Source: Candidatus Hydrogenedens sp.
GTDB lineage: Bacteria; Hydrogenedentota; Hydrogenedentia; Hydrogenedentales; CAITNO01
Length of the DNA: 41,652 nucleotides
Reading direction: 5' to 3'
Assembly (NCBI GenBank): GCA_012522755.1
Contig: JAAYJV010000136.1
Location: forward strand, 1-41,652
Shown: piece by piece, positions 17,801 to 26,740 of the stretch
Position numbering within the stretch: position 1 is the stretch's first letter
Layout: every line of letters starts with the position of its first letter
The notes under the pieces: model-generated
The model's database searches: none
Told to the model about the DNA's origin: nothing
The model's input: only the letters and a program-made list of their open reading frames with translations
Made by a program: the position numbers and the translations under genes

Positions 17801-19129
17801 ATGTCAAGCACCAATCCCAAAACCGATAACAATTTGGCAACACGCCGCAGTTTTCTGCAGGCCTCTACCGTTGCCGCTGCAGGCGTTGCACTCAACAGCG
17901 CCGGCTCCGCTTCAGCAGCCGCCACAGAAAAGCTCGCCATCCAGGGCGGGTCTGCAGCCATCCCCAATCCCAATACGGACGCCTGGCGCTGGCCACGCTA
18001 CACGGAAGTGGAAGGGGAAGCCCTGGCGAAAATGCTTATGGCCCCTGATTACAGTGACATTCCCGCTCTGGAAGAAGAGTGGAAAGAGCAGACCGGCGCC
18101 CCCTATGCCAAGGCTTATTGCAACGGAACGAGCGTGTTGCTGTCCATGTATTTCGCCCTGAACCTCCCTCCGGGCAGCGAAATCATGGTGCCCAGTTACA
18201 CCTTCTTCGCGAGTGTCGTACCCATGCGTCTTTTCGGGCTGGTCCCTGTATTTGTGGATATCAATCCCCGGACCCTCAACTTTGATCTGGAAGATGCCAA
18301 AAAACGACTGACCCCCAATACACGCGCCATCCTTCCTGTACACTGGATCGGGCTGCCCTGTGACATGGACGCCATTTCCGACTGGGCGAAAGAAGAAGGA
18401 CTCATTGTTCTCGAAGATTGCGCCCATGCCCAATATGCCAAACTCAAAGGCAAACACATGGGCACCTTCAGCGACATGGCTATTTTCAGCTATCAGATGA
18501 GCAAGCCCCTGCCGGGTATTGAAGGCGGTATGGGCCTCTACAGCACCCAGGAATACCATGACCGCGCCACCATCTTCGGCCATTATGATACGCCGGGCAT
18601 CCCCGCGGACAGTGCCTACAAAAAATATCATGGTACGGGACTGGGCACAAAAACACGCATGCATCCTCTGGCGGCAAAACTGATCCGCCTGCAGATGCGT
18701 GATCTCAAAGAAAGAGTGGCGGCCGGTGTGGCACAGACCAGACGGCTCAACGATGTGCTGACTCAGCTGCCCGGTCTCTATGAGCAGACCAGCGGCCGTT
18801 CCGATGTGGAGCGTCTCTATTATGAGTGGAACATGCTCTTCATTGACGAGAAAGAAGCCGGTGTCTCCCGTCAGGCTGTCGTGGATGCCCTCCGTGCAGA
18901 AGGGGTGCGTGCCGATGCTCTGGCCTACAGATTGCAGCATGAACAGCCCCTGTATAAAGAGGCTGAGTGGTGGCACCATCTTCCCACCATCACCGAGCTG
19001 CCCGGTTCCACAGCGGCCAATGCTACCAGTATTGCCCTGCCCTATTTCACCACCGATGCGCCCGAAATGGTGGAAGGCTATATCAAGGCCTTTGAAAAAG
19101 TCTGGGCCCATCGTAAAGAACTTGCATAA
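17801..19129 (+). CDS. DegT/DnrJ/EryC1/StrS-fold PLP aminotransferase with Tat signal
   Basis: The 442-residue protein starts at ATG behind AAAGGAG. Its N-terminus has a twin-arginine signal (ATRRSFLQAS, then an Ala-rich stretch to SASAAA). The body is a DegT-type PLP enzyme: CNGTSVLLSM, VPSYTFFASV, EDCAHAQ, and the PLP Lys235 in MSKPLPGIEGG. The family usually transaminates keto-sugars on nucleotides in the cytoplasm. A Tat signal fits because Tat moves folded, cofactor-loaded proteins, but the role outside the cytoplasm is unclear. It heads an operon with a TIM-barrel lipoprotein and an SSS symporter. The family is certain; the reaction is not. Confidence 0.88.
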   Translation: MSSTNPKTDNNLATRRSFLQASTVAAAGVALNSAGSASAAATEKLAIQGGSAAIPNPNTDAWRWPRYTEVEGEALAKMLMAPDYSDIPALEEEWKEQTGAPYAKAYCNGTSVLLSMYFALNLPPGSEIMVPSYTFFASVVPMRLFGLVPVFVDINPRTLNFDLEDAKKRLTPNTRAILPVHWIGLPCDMDAISDWAKEEGLIVLEDCAHAQYAKLKGKHMGTFSDMAIFSYQMSKPLPGIEGGMGLYSTQEYHDRATIFGHYDTPGIPADSAYKKYHGTGLGTKTRMHPLAAKLIRLQMRDLKERVAAGVAQTRRLNDVLTQLPGLYEQTSGRSDVERLYYEWNMLFIDEKEAGVSRQAVVDALRAEGVRADALAYRLQHEQPLYKEAEWWHHLPTITELPGSTAANATSIALPYFTTDAPEMVEGYIKAFEKVWAHRKELA

Positions 19130-19146
19130 CCAACGCAGATACAATC

Positions 19147-19190
19147 CCGGGTGCCGGCATTTGTCCCGCCGGATGAGTACCGGCACCCGG
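19147..19190 (+). promoter_or_regulatory. intercistronic 11-bp hairpin
   Basis: CCGGGTGCCGG (19147-19157) and CCGGCACCCGG (19180-19190) pair perfectly over a 22-nt loop between the DegT and TIM-barrel genes. No T tract follows, so it is more likely an mRNA-stabilising or partial-stop structure than a full terminator. Confidence 0.5.
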
Positions 19191-19227
19191 CCATCCCTCC
19201 CCGGAATAATGTAAAGGAAGGCTTCCC

Positions 19228-20109
19228 ATGAAAATGATTTGCAAGCAGTATGCTGTCCAAAGCCTGATTGTGCTCGCTCTTGTCTCTTCTTTTGCCGGAT
19301 GTGCCTGTCTGAATGAAAATGCCTGTGCAGCCCGTAATGATATGGAGCCCTTGCGTCTCGCCTGTCGCCTGGCGAACTATGGCAAGTTTCAGGAGCAGGG
19401 ACTCGCCCATATCAGTGGTATGGGGCTTAACTATGTTTTCATGAATCTGCCCAAAGCGGAAGAAGTGGACGCTGTGGCTGCTCAATTGAAAGCGCTGAAT
19501 CTGGAGCTGATCGTGGCCCGTGGCGAGACCAATCTCTCCACGGACGATGCCATTGAAGACCTGCGCGGACAATTTGAAATCTGCAAGACCCTTGGTCTGA
19601 AATATCTTTTTCTCTCGCCCAAACGTCATGATGCTCCCAAAGAAGAGGTTTATGAACGGCTGAGGAAAGCCGGTGATGCCGCAGCAGACAATGATGTCAT
19701 TCTTGTATTGGAGACCCATCCTGATCTGGGTACCAATGCGGCCATCCATATTGAGACCATGAAAGCCATTGATCATCCCAATGTGCGCGTGAATTTTGAC
19801 GTGGCCAATATCCTCTATTACAATGAGGGTGCTGATCCCGTGGAAGAGCTGAAGGCCTGCATCGATTATGTGGCCACTGTGGAAGTGAAAGACCATGACG
19901 GCAAACTGGAGAGCTGGTTTTTCCCGGCTCTCGGCGAAGGGGTTGTGGACTTCCCGGACTTTTTCAAAGTACTTCGTGATCACGGCTATACAGGCCCCAT
20001 CACCATTGAAGTGGAAGGGATCAAAGGGATCGAATGGAGCGAGGCGGATACGCATAAAGCCATGGAAGATTCCGTACGCTATCTGCAGAGCATCGAAACA
20101 TTCAAATAA
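19228..20109 (+). CDS. sugar phosphate isomerase/epimerase-like TIM-barrel lipoprotein
   Basis: The 293-residue protein starts at ATG behind AAAGGAAGG. A lipobox SFAGC near residue 25 marks it as a lipoprotein. The rest is a xylose-isomerase-like TIM barrel with the usual divalent-metal ligands at strand ends: Glu in LETHPD, Asp in NFDVAN, His in VKDHDG and Glu in IEVEG. Such enzymes interconvert keto and aldo sugars or epimerise them. With the Tat-exported DegT protein before it and a symporter 30 bp after it, sugar conversion in the periplasm before uptake is suggested, which is inference. Confidence 0.87.
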   Translation: MKMICKQYAVQSLIVLALVSSFAGCACLNENACAARNDMEPLRLACRLANYGKFQEQGLAHISGMGLNYVFMNLPKAEEVDAVAAQLKALNLELIVARGETNLSTDDAIEDLRGQFEICKTLGLKYLFLSPKRHDAPKEEVYERLRKAGDAAADNDVILVLETHPDLGTNAAIHIETMKAIDHPNVRVNFDVANILYYNEGADPVEELKACIDYVATVEVKDHDGKLESWFFPALGEGVVDFPDFFKVLRDHGYTGPITIEVEGIKGIEWSEADTHKAMEDSVRYLQSIETFK

Positions 20110-20139
20110 GGAAGTCGTAACAGAAGGGAAAGTCATTCC

Positions 20140-21903
20140 ATGAACGCCCAGGGTACTTTGCAAGTGCCGGATTATTTCATGATCATCGGCTATTTCGTTC
20201 TCATGCTGATCATCGGTCTTTATTTCTACAGATCCATGCGCAATGTGAAAGAATATTTCAGCGGCGGAAACAGCATCCCCTGGTGGATGAGCGGCATTTC
20301 CTTCTACATGAGCAGCTTCAGTGTGGCGGCTTTTATCTTCTATCCTTCCCTGTGCTATCGCTATGGCTTTGTCGGTATCACCCTGCTCTGGGTGGCCATT
20401 CCCGCAACACTTTTCGGCGTGCTTTTTCTGGCTGTGAAATGGCGACGTGCCCGTATTGCCAGTCCTGTGGAATATCTTGAGCAGCGCTACAGCCCGCTAT
20501 TGCGTCAGATTTTCGCCTGGCAGGGTGTGCCCGTAAAAGTCATTGATGACGGTATCAAGCTTTTCGCCATCGGCACCTTCATGTCCGTGAGCCTGAATAT
20601 GGATGTCAATCAGAGCATCATTGTAGGCGGAGCCATCATGCTGATCTACACTTTCATGGGTGGACTCTGGGCGGTGAATGTGACCGACTTCATCCAGTTC
20701 ATCATTCTCACGGCGGCTATCATTATTCTCTTGCCCCTGTCTTTCATTCGTGCCGGTGGCTGGGGCGCTGTTACGGAAAACATGCCCGACAGTTTTTTCA
20801 AACTCACCACAAGCGAATATGGCTGGGGCTATGTGATCTTTCTCGTTGTCATGTATTCTCTGTCCTGGAGCAGCAACAACTGGGCACTGATCCAACGGTA
20901 TTATTCCGTACCCAAAGAAAAAGATGCCATCAAGGTCGGCCTCATGGTCATTGTCCTGTATATTCTCGGGCCGCCTCTCATGTTTTTGCCGGCCATGCTC
21001 GCCACACAGATATTTCCTGAGCTGGCCGATGCGGGCACCGTCTACCCCATGTTGTGCAAGACACTTCTTCCTGCGGGGATGCTGGGTCTGGTTGTGGCCG
21101 CCATGTTCGCAGCCACCATGTCCACTCTCAGCGGTGATTACAATGTCTGTGCCAGTGTCCTGACCCATGATATCTATCAGCGGCTCTGGCGTCCTGATGC
21201 CTCAGAAAAAGAACTGGTCAATGTGGGGCGAATCGCCACACTGCTTGTGGGAATCATTGCGCTGGCCACGGCAATCTTCATGGCTCGCGGAAAAGGAGAA
21301 GACCTCTTCCGAATCATGGTGACCCTCTTCGGGCTGGCAACGGCCCCTGTGGCCATCCCCATGATTCTCGGGCTTCTTACGCACAAGCTCTCAGCCCGGG
21401 GCGCTCTCATCGGTTTCCTGGCAGGGCTTTCCACAGGGCTGGCCCTCTTCGTTCTTTCCCGCACTCTGGGCCCTGTGGCCCGCGGTCCCATCGCCTGGCT
21501 GCCCGAATCCAACGAACTGCTTCTCTGGGGATACAAGGCCAAACTGGAAATGGTGCTCTTTCTCGCCTCCGGTTTCATAACACTGCTGGTCATGCTCGTT
21601 GACTGGTGGCTCATAACCATGTCGGAAAGCGAAGCCGAACGTATAGAGGTCTTTTTCAAACGGCTTTCCATTCCCATTGGCGAAATGCCCGGTGAAGAGG
21701 ATCTGGATCAACGCGTCGCCGGAGTTTCCCCTTTCGGCATTGTCGGCATTTCTCTTTTCTTTACAGGTCTGCTCATGGCATGCGTACTCCCCTGGGCGGG
21801 GCTTCTCGTAACGGCTCTGCTCAATGGCACCATTGCGCTGATCCTCATCTTTGTCGGGGCTTTTCTCGCCTGGCCACTGCTAAGGGACTTTATCCGTGGA
21901 TGA
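20140..21903 (+). CDS. SSS family sodium/solute symporter
   Basis: The 587-residue membrane protein has about 13-14 hydrophobic segments. It begins with DYFMIIGYFVLML, then VKEYFSGGNSIPWWMSG, the SSS family opening pattern, and contains ASPVEYLEQRYS and MFAATMSTLSGDYN further on. It would import a sugar or related small molecule using the sodium gradient. The ribosome site is AGAAGGGAAAG. Position in the operon after two sugar-type enzymes supports a sugar substrate. The next gene overlaps its end by 8 bp. Confidence 0.9.
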   Translation: MNAQGTLQVPDYFMIIGYFVLMLIIGLYFYRSMRNVKEYFSGGNSIPWWMSGISFYMSSFSVAAFIFYPSLCYRYGFVGITLLWVAIPATLFGVLFLAVKWRRARIASPVEYLEQRYSPLLRQIFAWQGVPVKVIDDGIKLFAIGTFMSVSLNMDVNQSIIVGGAIMLIYTFMGGLWAVNVTDFIQFIILTAAIIILLPLSFIRAGGWGAVTENMPDSFFKLTTSEYGWGYVIFLVVMYSLSWSSNNWALIQRYYSVPKEKDAIKVGLMVIVLYILGPPLMFLPAMLATQIFPELADAGTVYPMLCKTLLPAGMLGLVVAAMFAATMSTLSGDYNVCASVLTHDIYQRLWRPDASEKELVNVGRIATLLVGIIALATAIFMARGKGEDLFRIMVTLFGLATAPVAIPMILGLLTHKLSARGALIGFLAGLSTGLALFVLSRTLGPVARGPIAWLPESNELLLWGYKAKLEMVLFLASGFITLLVMLVDWWLITMSESEAERIEVFFKRLSIPIGEMPGEEDLDQRVAGVSPFGIVGISLFFTGLLMACVLPWAGLLVTALLNGTIALILIFVGAFLAWPLLRDFIRG

Positions 21904-24106
21904 AAAGTCTGAGTCTCTCACCATGACTTCATCGGTGACACGCAAAGAGCTGCTTTTCGGTCTGGCTACTCTGACACTCACGCTGTGTTTCTTTACGCCT
22001 CTGAAAATATATTTTTCCAATACGGAAGAATTTTTCACGACCGGCCGGAGCTTTGCTGTTCTGAGTCTTCTGCTGGGTGCCGGTCTCTTTGTTGTTCTGA
22101 GCCTGCTCTTTGTTTTTCAGCCGGGATCCTGTCGCCGCTTTGTGCTGACCCTGGCCGCTTTCTTTACGACAGCGCTGTGGGTGCAGGGAAATCTTTTCGT
22201 ATGGAACTATGGCGTCCTTGATGGCTCGGCTTTGGAGTGGCATTTTTTGCATTGGCGCGGCCTGGTGGATCTGGGACTGTGGCCCGGGCTCTGTCTGGTT
22301 TTTCTATGGCTCGGACTGAAAAAGAAACAGAGATTCATTACCCTGCTGGCTGTCCTTCTTTTCCTGCAAGGAGCCACCACGCTGCTGGACTGCAATGCTT
22401 ATCGCAATGAGCTTCCGCTTCAGGAAGGAGAAGTGCAGGAAAAAGCCATTCACATGAACAGCCAGTTCGCTTTTTCCAGTACGCGCAATGTGATCATGAT
22501 TGTTCTCGATGCCTATCAGAGCGACGTGTTCAATCAATATCTGGAAGAAAATCCCGACTATGCCAATGCTCTCCCGGGATTCATCTACTATCCTGATGCG
22601 CTTACAGAAGCCTTTTTTACAGAATTTTCCATCCCCACACTGCTCACAGGAAAGCCACTCTACAGACAATTTTTCCCAACGCTGGCGAGTTATCAGGAGC
22701 ATCTGAACCGGGAACTCATGACCGGCTCCATACCCGCACTCATGAAAGAAGAAGGCTATCACGTCGGCATTTACACCACCTATGCCCACCGTTATTATCC
22801 ACCCGCCGTCTATGGGGAGATTGCCGACAACTACAGCGATACAGAGGCCATGGCACCCCATTCAGCGGGCGAAATGCGGCAACTTGTCATTGCCGCCACT
22901 TTCCGACTCGCCCCGCACAGCCTGAAGAAATGGATCCATGATCGCTGGATGCTGGAGCCTTCACTGGAGCAGGATCGCCAACAGTTTCACTATAACCTGC
23001 AAAAGGACATGCGTATCGCCACGGATCAGCCCTGCTTCAAATATTATCACTTGCAGGGGATTCACCCGCCTCAGGTCATTGATGGAAAAGCGCAGAAGAA
23101 ACTTGAGCGCGGACCCACTATGGAAATAGCCCAGGAGATAAACAGTGCCCTGGCTCTTTTCATGAAAAAACTTCAAGATCTCAAGATTTATGATTCAGCG
23201 GATATCTTTATTCTGGGCGATCATGGCCTTTTCTGGGACAGCCCGCAAATTGAATTTGGCCGATATGATCAGGAAGGCATCGCCAGAGAACCGGTCCTGG
23301 ATATTTTTGTCAAAAAGCCCAGAGCACTGCCCCTGCTCCTCTATAAACAAGCCGGAGCACAGGATGCCTTTCATGAAGATCTCCGGCCCGTGTCCCTTCT
23401 CGATCTCATGCCCACTTTAGCCGAACGTTGCCTGTGGGATAAGCACGAAGACTGGACGGGAATCTCTCTGCTGGAAGAACATAAAGACACTTCGCGAAGC
23501 CGGCGCTTTTTCTCTTCCGATTACGCAAAAAGAACTTCAGCGCCCCTCTATGAATTCATCATAGAGGGCTTCTCCTGGCACAGTGCGTCCTGGTGCTATA
23601 CAGGCAATGTCTGGCAGAATGGAAAAACAAAACGCATCCCTCTGGATAATTACAGGCCGGGTACAGAACTGTCTTTCGGTCATCAGGGTTCGGCTCTGCA
23701 ATATCTCGATACACACTGGCTGACCGGAGATGGGTTTCATATGCCTTCCCTCTCAGGTGCTCGCATCTCCCTGCCTCTGGATCAAAGCAGTTCAAATCTG
23801 ATGCTCTCTCTGGAACTCGCTCCCGCTGAAAACCATCAGGCTGACAAACAGACCCTTAGCGTACTTTTTAATGATGTTTCAGCAGCAGAACTGGAAGTAA
23901 CAGAAAAAAATAATTTCATACTTCCATTGCCCCGGCTGGATCATTGGAACAAAGCGCTTGCCCCGCCCAAACGCTCTCTTTCCCCTTCATCACCCTGGAG
24001 AGCGCTCCCGCCGCCACTCTCCGAACGCCGCGCTGAGATCCGTCTCCTTCCCTCCCGGGAAGGCATGAAAGTGTATTCCCTGAAGCTGGATTTGAAAGAA
24101 GAGTGA
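21896..24106 (+). CDS. membrane sulfatase-fold protein (phosphotransferase-like)
   Basis: The frame starts at GTG overlapping the symporter stop by 8 bp, with AAGGGA about 9 nt upstream. An ATG nine codons later (21923) is the alternative. About five hydrophobic segments occupy residues 15-165, followed by an alkaline-phosphatase-fold domain: IVLDAYQSD, then TEFSIPTLLTG at the nucleophile site, and ILGDHGLFW. The formylglycine motif is absent; a Thr or Ser in the TEFS stretch could serve, as in lipoteichoic-acid-synthase-type or phosphoethanolamine transferases. A C-terminal beta-rich region of about 200 residues is unassigned. Translation is coupled to the symporter. Confidence 0.75.
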   Translation: MDEKSESLTMTSSVTRKELLFGLATLTLTLCFFTPLKIYFSNTEEFFTTGRSFAVLSLLLGAGLFVVLSLLFVFQPGSCRRFVLTLAAFFTTALWVQGNLFVWNYGVLDGSALEWHFLHWRGLVDLGLWPGLCLVFLWLGLKKKQRFITLLAVLLFLQGATTLLDCNAYRNELPLQEGEVQEKAIHMNSQFAFSSTRNVIMIVLDAYQSDVFNQYLEENPDYANALPGFIYYPDALTEAFFTEFSIPTLLTGKPLYRQFFPTLASYQEHLNRELMTGSIPALMKEEGYHVGIYTTYAHRYYPPAVYGEIADNYSDTEAMAPHSAGEMRQLVIAATFRLAPHSLKKWIHDRWMLEPSLEQDRQQFHYNLQKDMRIATDQPCFKYYHLQGIHPPQVIDGKAQKKLERGPTMEIAQEINSALALFMKKLQDLKIYDSADIFILGDHGLFWDSPQIEFGRYDQEGIAREPVLDIFVKKPRALPLLLYKQAGAQDAFHEDLRPVSLLDLMPTLAERCLWDKHEDWTGISLLEEHKDTSRSRRFFSSDYAKRTSAPLYEFIIEGFSWHSASWCYTGNVWQNGKTKRIPLDNYRPGTELSFGHQGSALQYLDTHWLTGDGFHMPSLSGARISLPLDQSSSNLMLSLELAPAENHQADKQTLSVLFNDVSAAELEVTEKNNFILPLPRLDHWNKALAPPKRSLSPSSPWRALPPPLSERRAEIRLLPSREGMKVYSLKLDLKEE

Positions 24107-24150
24107 AAATTTCTCAGCCGGCCGGTTACTGTACCCTGCGACGCTTTCTT

Positions 24151-24159
24151 TGCTATACT
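24151..24159 (+). promoter_or_regulatory. extended -10 promoter element for the aldolase gene
   Basis: TGC-TATACT is an extended -10 match 114 bp before the aldolase start. No good -35 is visible. It suggests that the aldolase/dehydrogenase pair can be transcribed separately from the symporter operon. Confidence 0.4.
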
Positions 24160-24272
24160 TGATGCAGGTATCAAGCTGGATACCTCCCGCCTGAGGGTCG
24201 TCGGCCCAGGGCCTTTCTCTATTCAATTTCCTGTACACAGATATGCTCCTGTACGGGTGAAGGAGTTTTGTC

Positions 24273-25031
24273 GTGAGCGCATCCGCCATTCTTCAAAGTC
24301 TTACGGAAATGTCCCATTATCTGGGTGTGGAAAGCCGTGGATATGCCATCATCGGCGAGGGGAATACTTCCGCCCGCATTGATGCTGATCATTTGTATGT
24401 GAAAGCTTCGGGTACCAGCCTGGCGACCATGAAACCGAGCGATTTTCTTGCTGTCAATATTTCGAAAGTGACGCGTCTTCTCGATTCCAGAGATGCTACG
24501 GACGATGATGTACGGGAGACGCTGAAATCTTCTCTGGTCGATGAGCAGGAAACACGGATGCCCTCTGTGGAGACCATGCTCCACGCCCTGCTATATGATT
24601 ATCCGGAATACAATTTCATCGGCCATACGCACCCTGTTTATACGAACAGCGTCCTCTGTTCCGTCAATGCGGAAGAGGCCATTTCCGGCCGCTTGTGTCC
24701 TGATCATATTGTGGTCATGGGCCGTGCCACGGTCTTTGTTCCCTATGTGGATCCCGGTCTGGTTCTGGCCCGTGAAGTACGCGATCGCGTCCGCGTCTTC
24801 GTGGAAAAAGAAAACCAGCCGCCCAAGGCCATTGCCTTGGAAAACCACGGATTTTTCGCCCTGGGGCCCAATGCCCGGGCTGTGACCAATATTACGGACA
24901 TGGCCGAGAAGATGTCCCATATTCTTGTTGGCACCTACAGTATGGGCGGTCCCCAGTTCATGAGTGCTGCGGATATTGACCGTATCGACAGCCGCCCTGA
25001 TGAGAAATACCGGCAGGAGCGCATCGCCTGA
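24273..25031 (+). CDS. class II aldolase/adducin-family protein
   Basis: The 252-residue protein starts at GTG behind AAGGAG. Class II aldolase features are complete: GEGNTSARI and KASGTSL for phosphate binding, Glu100 as probable catalytic base, and zinc ligands His118 and His120 in GHTHP and His192 in ENHGFF. Relatives cleave L-fuculose-1-phosphate, L-rhamnulose-1-phosphate or L-ribulose-5-phosphate, or act as decarboxylases on sugar acids. Here it would take part in cytoplasmic breakdown of the sugar brought in by the upstream symporter, which is inference from order alone. The dehydrogenase follows after 62 bp. Confidence 0.88.
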   Translation: MSASAILQSLTEMSHYLGVESRGYAIIGEGNTSARIDADHLYVKASGTSLATMKPSDFLAVNISKVTRLLDSRDATDDDVRETLKSSLVDEQETRMPSVETMLHALLYDYPEYNFIGHTHPVYTNSVLCSVNAEEAISGRLCPDHIVVMGRATVFVPYVDPGLVLAREVRDRVRVFVEKENQPPKAIALENHGFFALGPNARAVTNITDMAEKMSHILVGTYSMGGPQFMSAADIDRIDSRPDEKYRQERIA

Positions 25032-25093
25032 AGAGGCGGCCTCCGGCCCAGACTTTAACCCGCTGATTTTCCAGCACAATGAGGTATGAACCC

Positions 25094-26716
25094 ATGAGTA
25101 AACTTGACGCATATAAACAGGCTCAACAGCCCCTTCCTGAACAATATGAGGCCTGGCAGGTTTTCGGCGCCGGACTGGAAAATGTGGGTCGGGATGGCAA
25201 GTCCGTGACTGTTCCCATGCGCGCACCCCAAGACAATGAAGTGCTGCTGCGCATTGATACCCTGGGCCTGTGCCTTTCCGATATGAAGATCATCAACCAG
25301 GGCGGAAACCATCCCCGTTTGCGCGGCCGCGATCTTCAGGCGGATCCGACAGTACTGGGCCATGAAGCCGCTGTCACCATTGTGGCTGTGGGTAAAGACT
25401 GGCAGGACAAATTCGCTCCCGGTCAACGCTATATCGTGCAAGCCGACATTTATTACAAAGGCGTGGGCTACGCTTTCGGCTATATGATTCCCGGCGGGCT
25501 CGCTGAATTCGCTTTTCTTGATGAGCGCGGCCTGGACGGAGATGAAGGCTGCTACCTCCTGCCTGTGCAAGACAATACCGGCTATTCACAAGCGGCACTG
25601 AGCGAGCCCTGGGCCTGTGTGGTCATGTCCTATGTCCTTGACGAGCGTGTCACACCTACGGGCGAAAAGCAGCTCGTCGTTGCCGATGACCTGAGCGACT
25701 GGGCGGAGAAACAGCCGCGCGCACTTTGTGTGAACAAATCGCTGGAAGGTCTGGCTGATGATGCCACCTTCGACGATATCATCATCGTTGCTCCCACACC
25801 TGCTCTCGTGGAGACGCTGGGAGCGCGCCTCAACCCCAACGGTGTCATGTTCCTTCTGGGTGCTCCTGCGGAAGGCGGCGAAGCGCAGATCGATGTGGGC
25901 GCCATTCACTACCAGAACAAACGGTATATCGGTGGTGGCGACACACTGGAAAAACTGGCTGAAGTCAACAGCCGCATTGATCTGTTGCCCGGCGGAACAG
26001 CTCTCTTCATCGGAGCCGGGGGTCCCATGGGCCAGATGCATGTCCAGCGTGCCATTGAAATGAAAAATGGTTCCGGCACGGTGGTGGTCACCGACCTTGA
26101 CCGTGGTCGACTGAATCATATTGAGAAACGCTTTGGAGATCTTGCCAAAGAACGCAATGTGAAACTGATTACCCTGGCTCCGGGCGATTTCGAAGACCAG
26201 AAAGAAATGAATTTGCGCATGGCCGCTTTGGGTGGTGCCAAAGGCTATGACGATGTGGTCGTTCTCGTTCCCATCCCCGCGCTCGTGCAGCAGGCTGTGC
26301 AACTTTCAGCGCCCAATGCTTTTGTCAACCTTTTCGCCGGTATCGCCACAGGTACCAATGCCCCTGTCTCCCTGGATCAGATCTGTCGCGGCGTGAAAAT
26401 GATCGGATGCAGCGGAAGCCGTATCAAAGATCTGCGTGACGTACTGGACATGGTGGAAGCGGGCGAGCTGGACAGCAACCGCAGTGTTGCCGCTATTGGC
26501 GGACTGGATGCCTCTCATGAAGGGCTCGCAGCGGTGAAAGACGCTGTCTACCCCGGTAAAACAGTCATTTACCCGCAGATCCCCTCTTTCCCGCTCACTT
26601 CCATAGATGATCTTGTAAAAACGGAACCGGAAATTGCAGCGAAGTTGGGGCAAGGAGGTATCTGGACCAATGAGGCGGAAGAAGCCCTGCTGAACAAATA
26701 CCTGCCTGGATCTTGA
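25094..26716 (+). CDS. long zinc-dependent MDR dehydrogenase (sorbose-1-phosphate reductase-like)
   Basis: The 540-residue protein starts at the ATG giving MSKLDAY, because AGGT lies 9 nt before it, while the ATG 15 bases upstream has no ribosome site. Catalytic-zinc ligands are Cys60 (LGLCLSD), His90/Glu91 (LGHEAAV) and Glu171 (SEPWACV); the four-Cys structural zinc loop is missing. The cofactor motif GAGGPMGQMH is at about 307-316. Usual family members have about 350 residues. The extra length comes from an additional segment (about 226-261) that resembles a later one (about 386-425): DDIIIVAPTPALV against DDVVVLVPIPALV. It probably oxidises or reduces a sugar or sugar phosphate together with the aldolase. 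Confidence 0.85.
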   Translation: MSKLDAYKQAQQPLPEQYEAWQVFGAGLENVGRDGKSVTVPMRAPQDNEVLLRIDTLGLCLSDMKIINQGGNHPRLRGRDLQADPTVLGHEAAVTIVAVGKDWQDKFAPGQRYIVQADIYYKGVGYAFGYMIPGGLAEFAFLDERGLDGDEGCYLLPVQDNTGYSQAALSEPWACVVMSYVLDERVTPTGEKQLVVADDLSDWAEKQPRALCVNKSLEGLADDATFDDIIIVAPTPALVETLGARLNPNGVMFLLGAPAEGGEAQIDVGAIHYQNKRYIGGGDTLEKLAEVNSRIDLLPGGTALFIGAGGPMGQMHVQRAIEMKNGSGTVVVTDLDRGRLNHIEKRFGDLAKERNVKLITLAPGDFEDQKEMNLRMAALGGAKGYDDVVVLVPIPALVQQAVQLSAPNAFVNLFAGIATGTNAPVSLDQICRGVKMIGCSGSRIKDLRDVLDMVEAGELDSNRSVAAIGGLDASHEGLAAVKDAVYPGKTVIYPQIPSFPLTSIDDLVKTEPEIAAKLGQGGIWTNEAEEALLNKYLPGS

Positions 26717-26740
26717 CAAACGGGTCATCTGCAGGATTTT

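Noticed and set aside
17912-20163. Long minus-strand frames opposite the DegT and TIM-barrel genes
   Set aside because: Antisense shadows without ribosome sites or recognisable domains.
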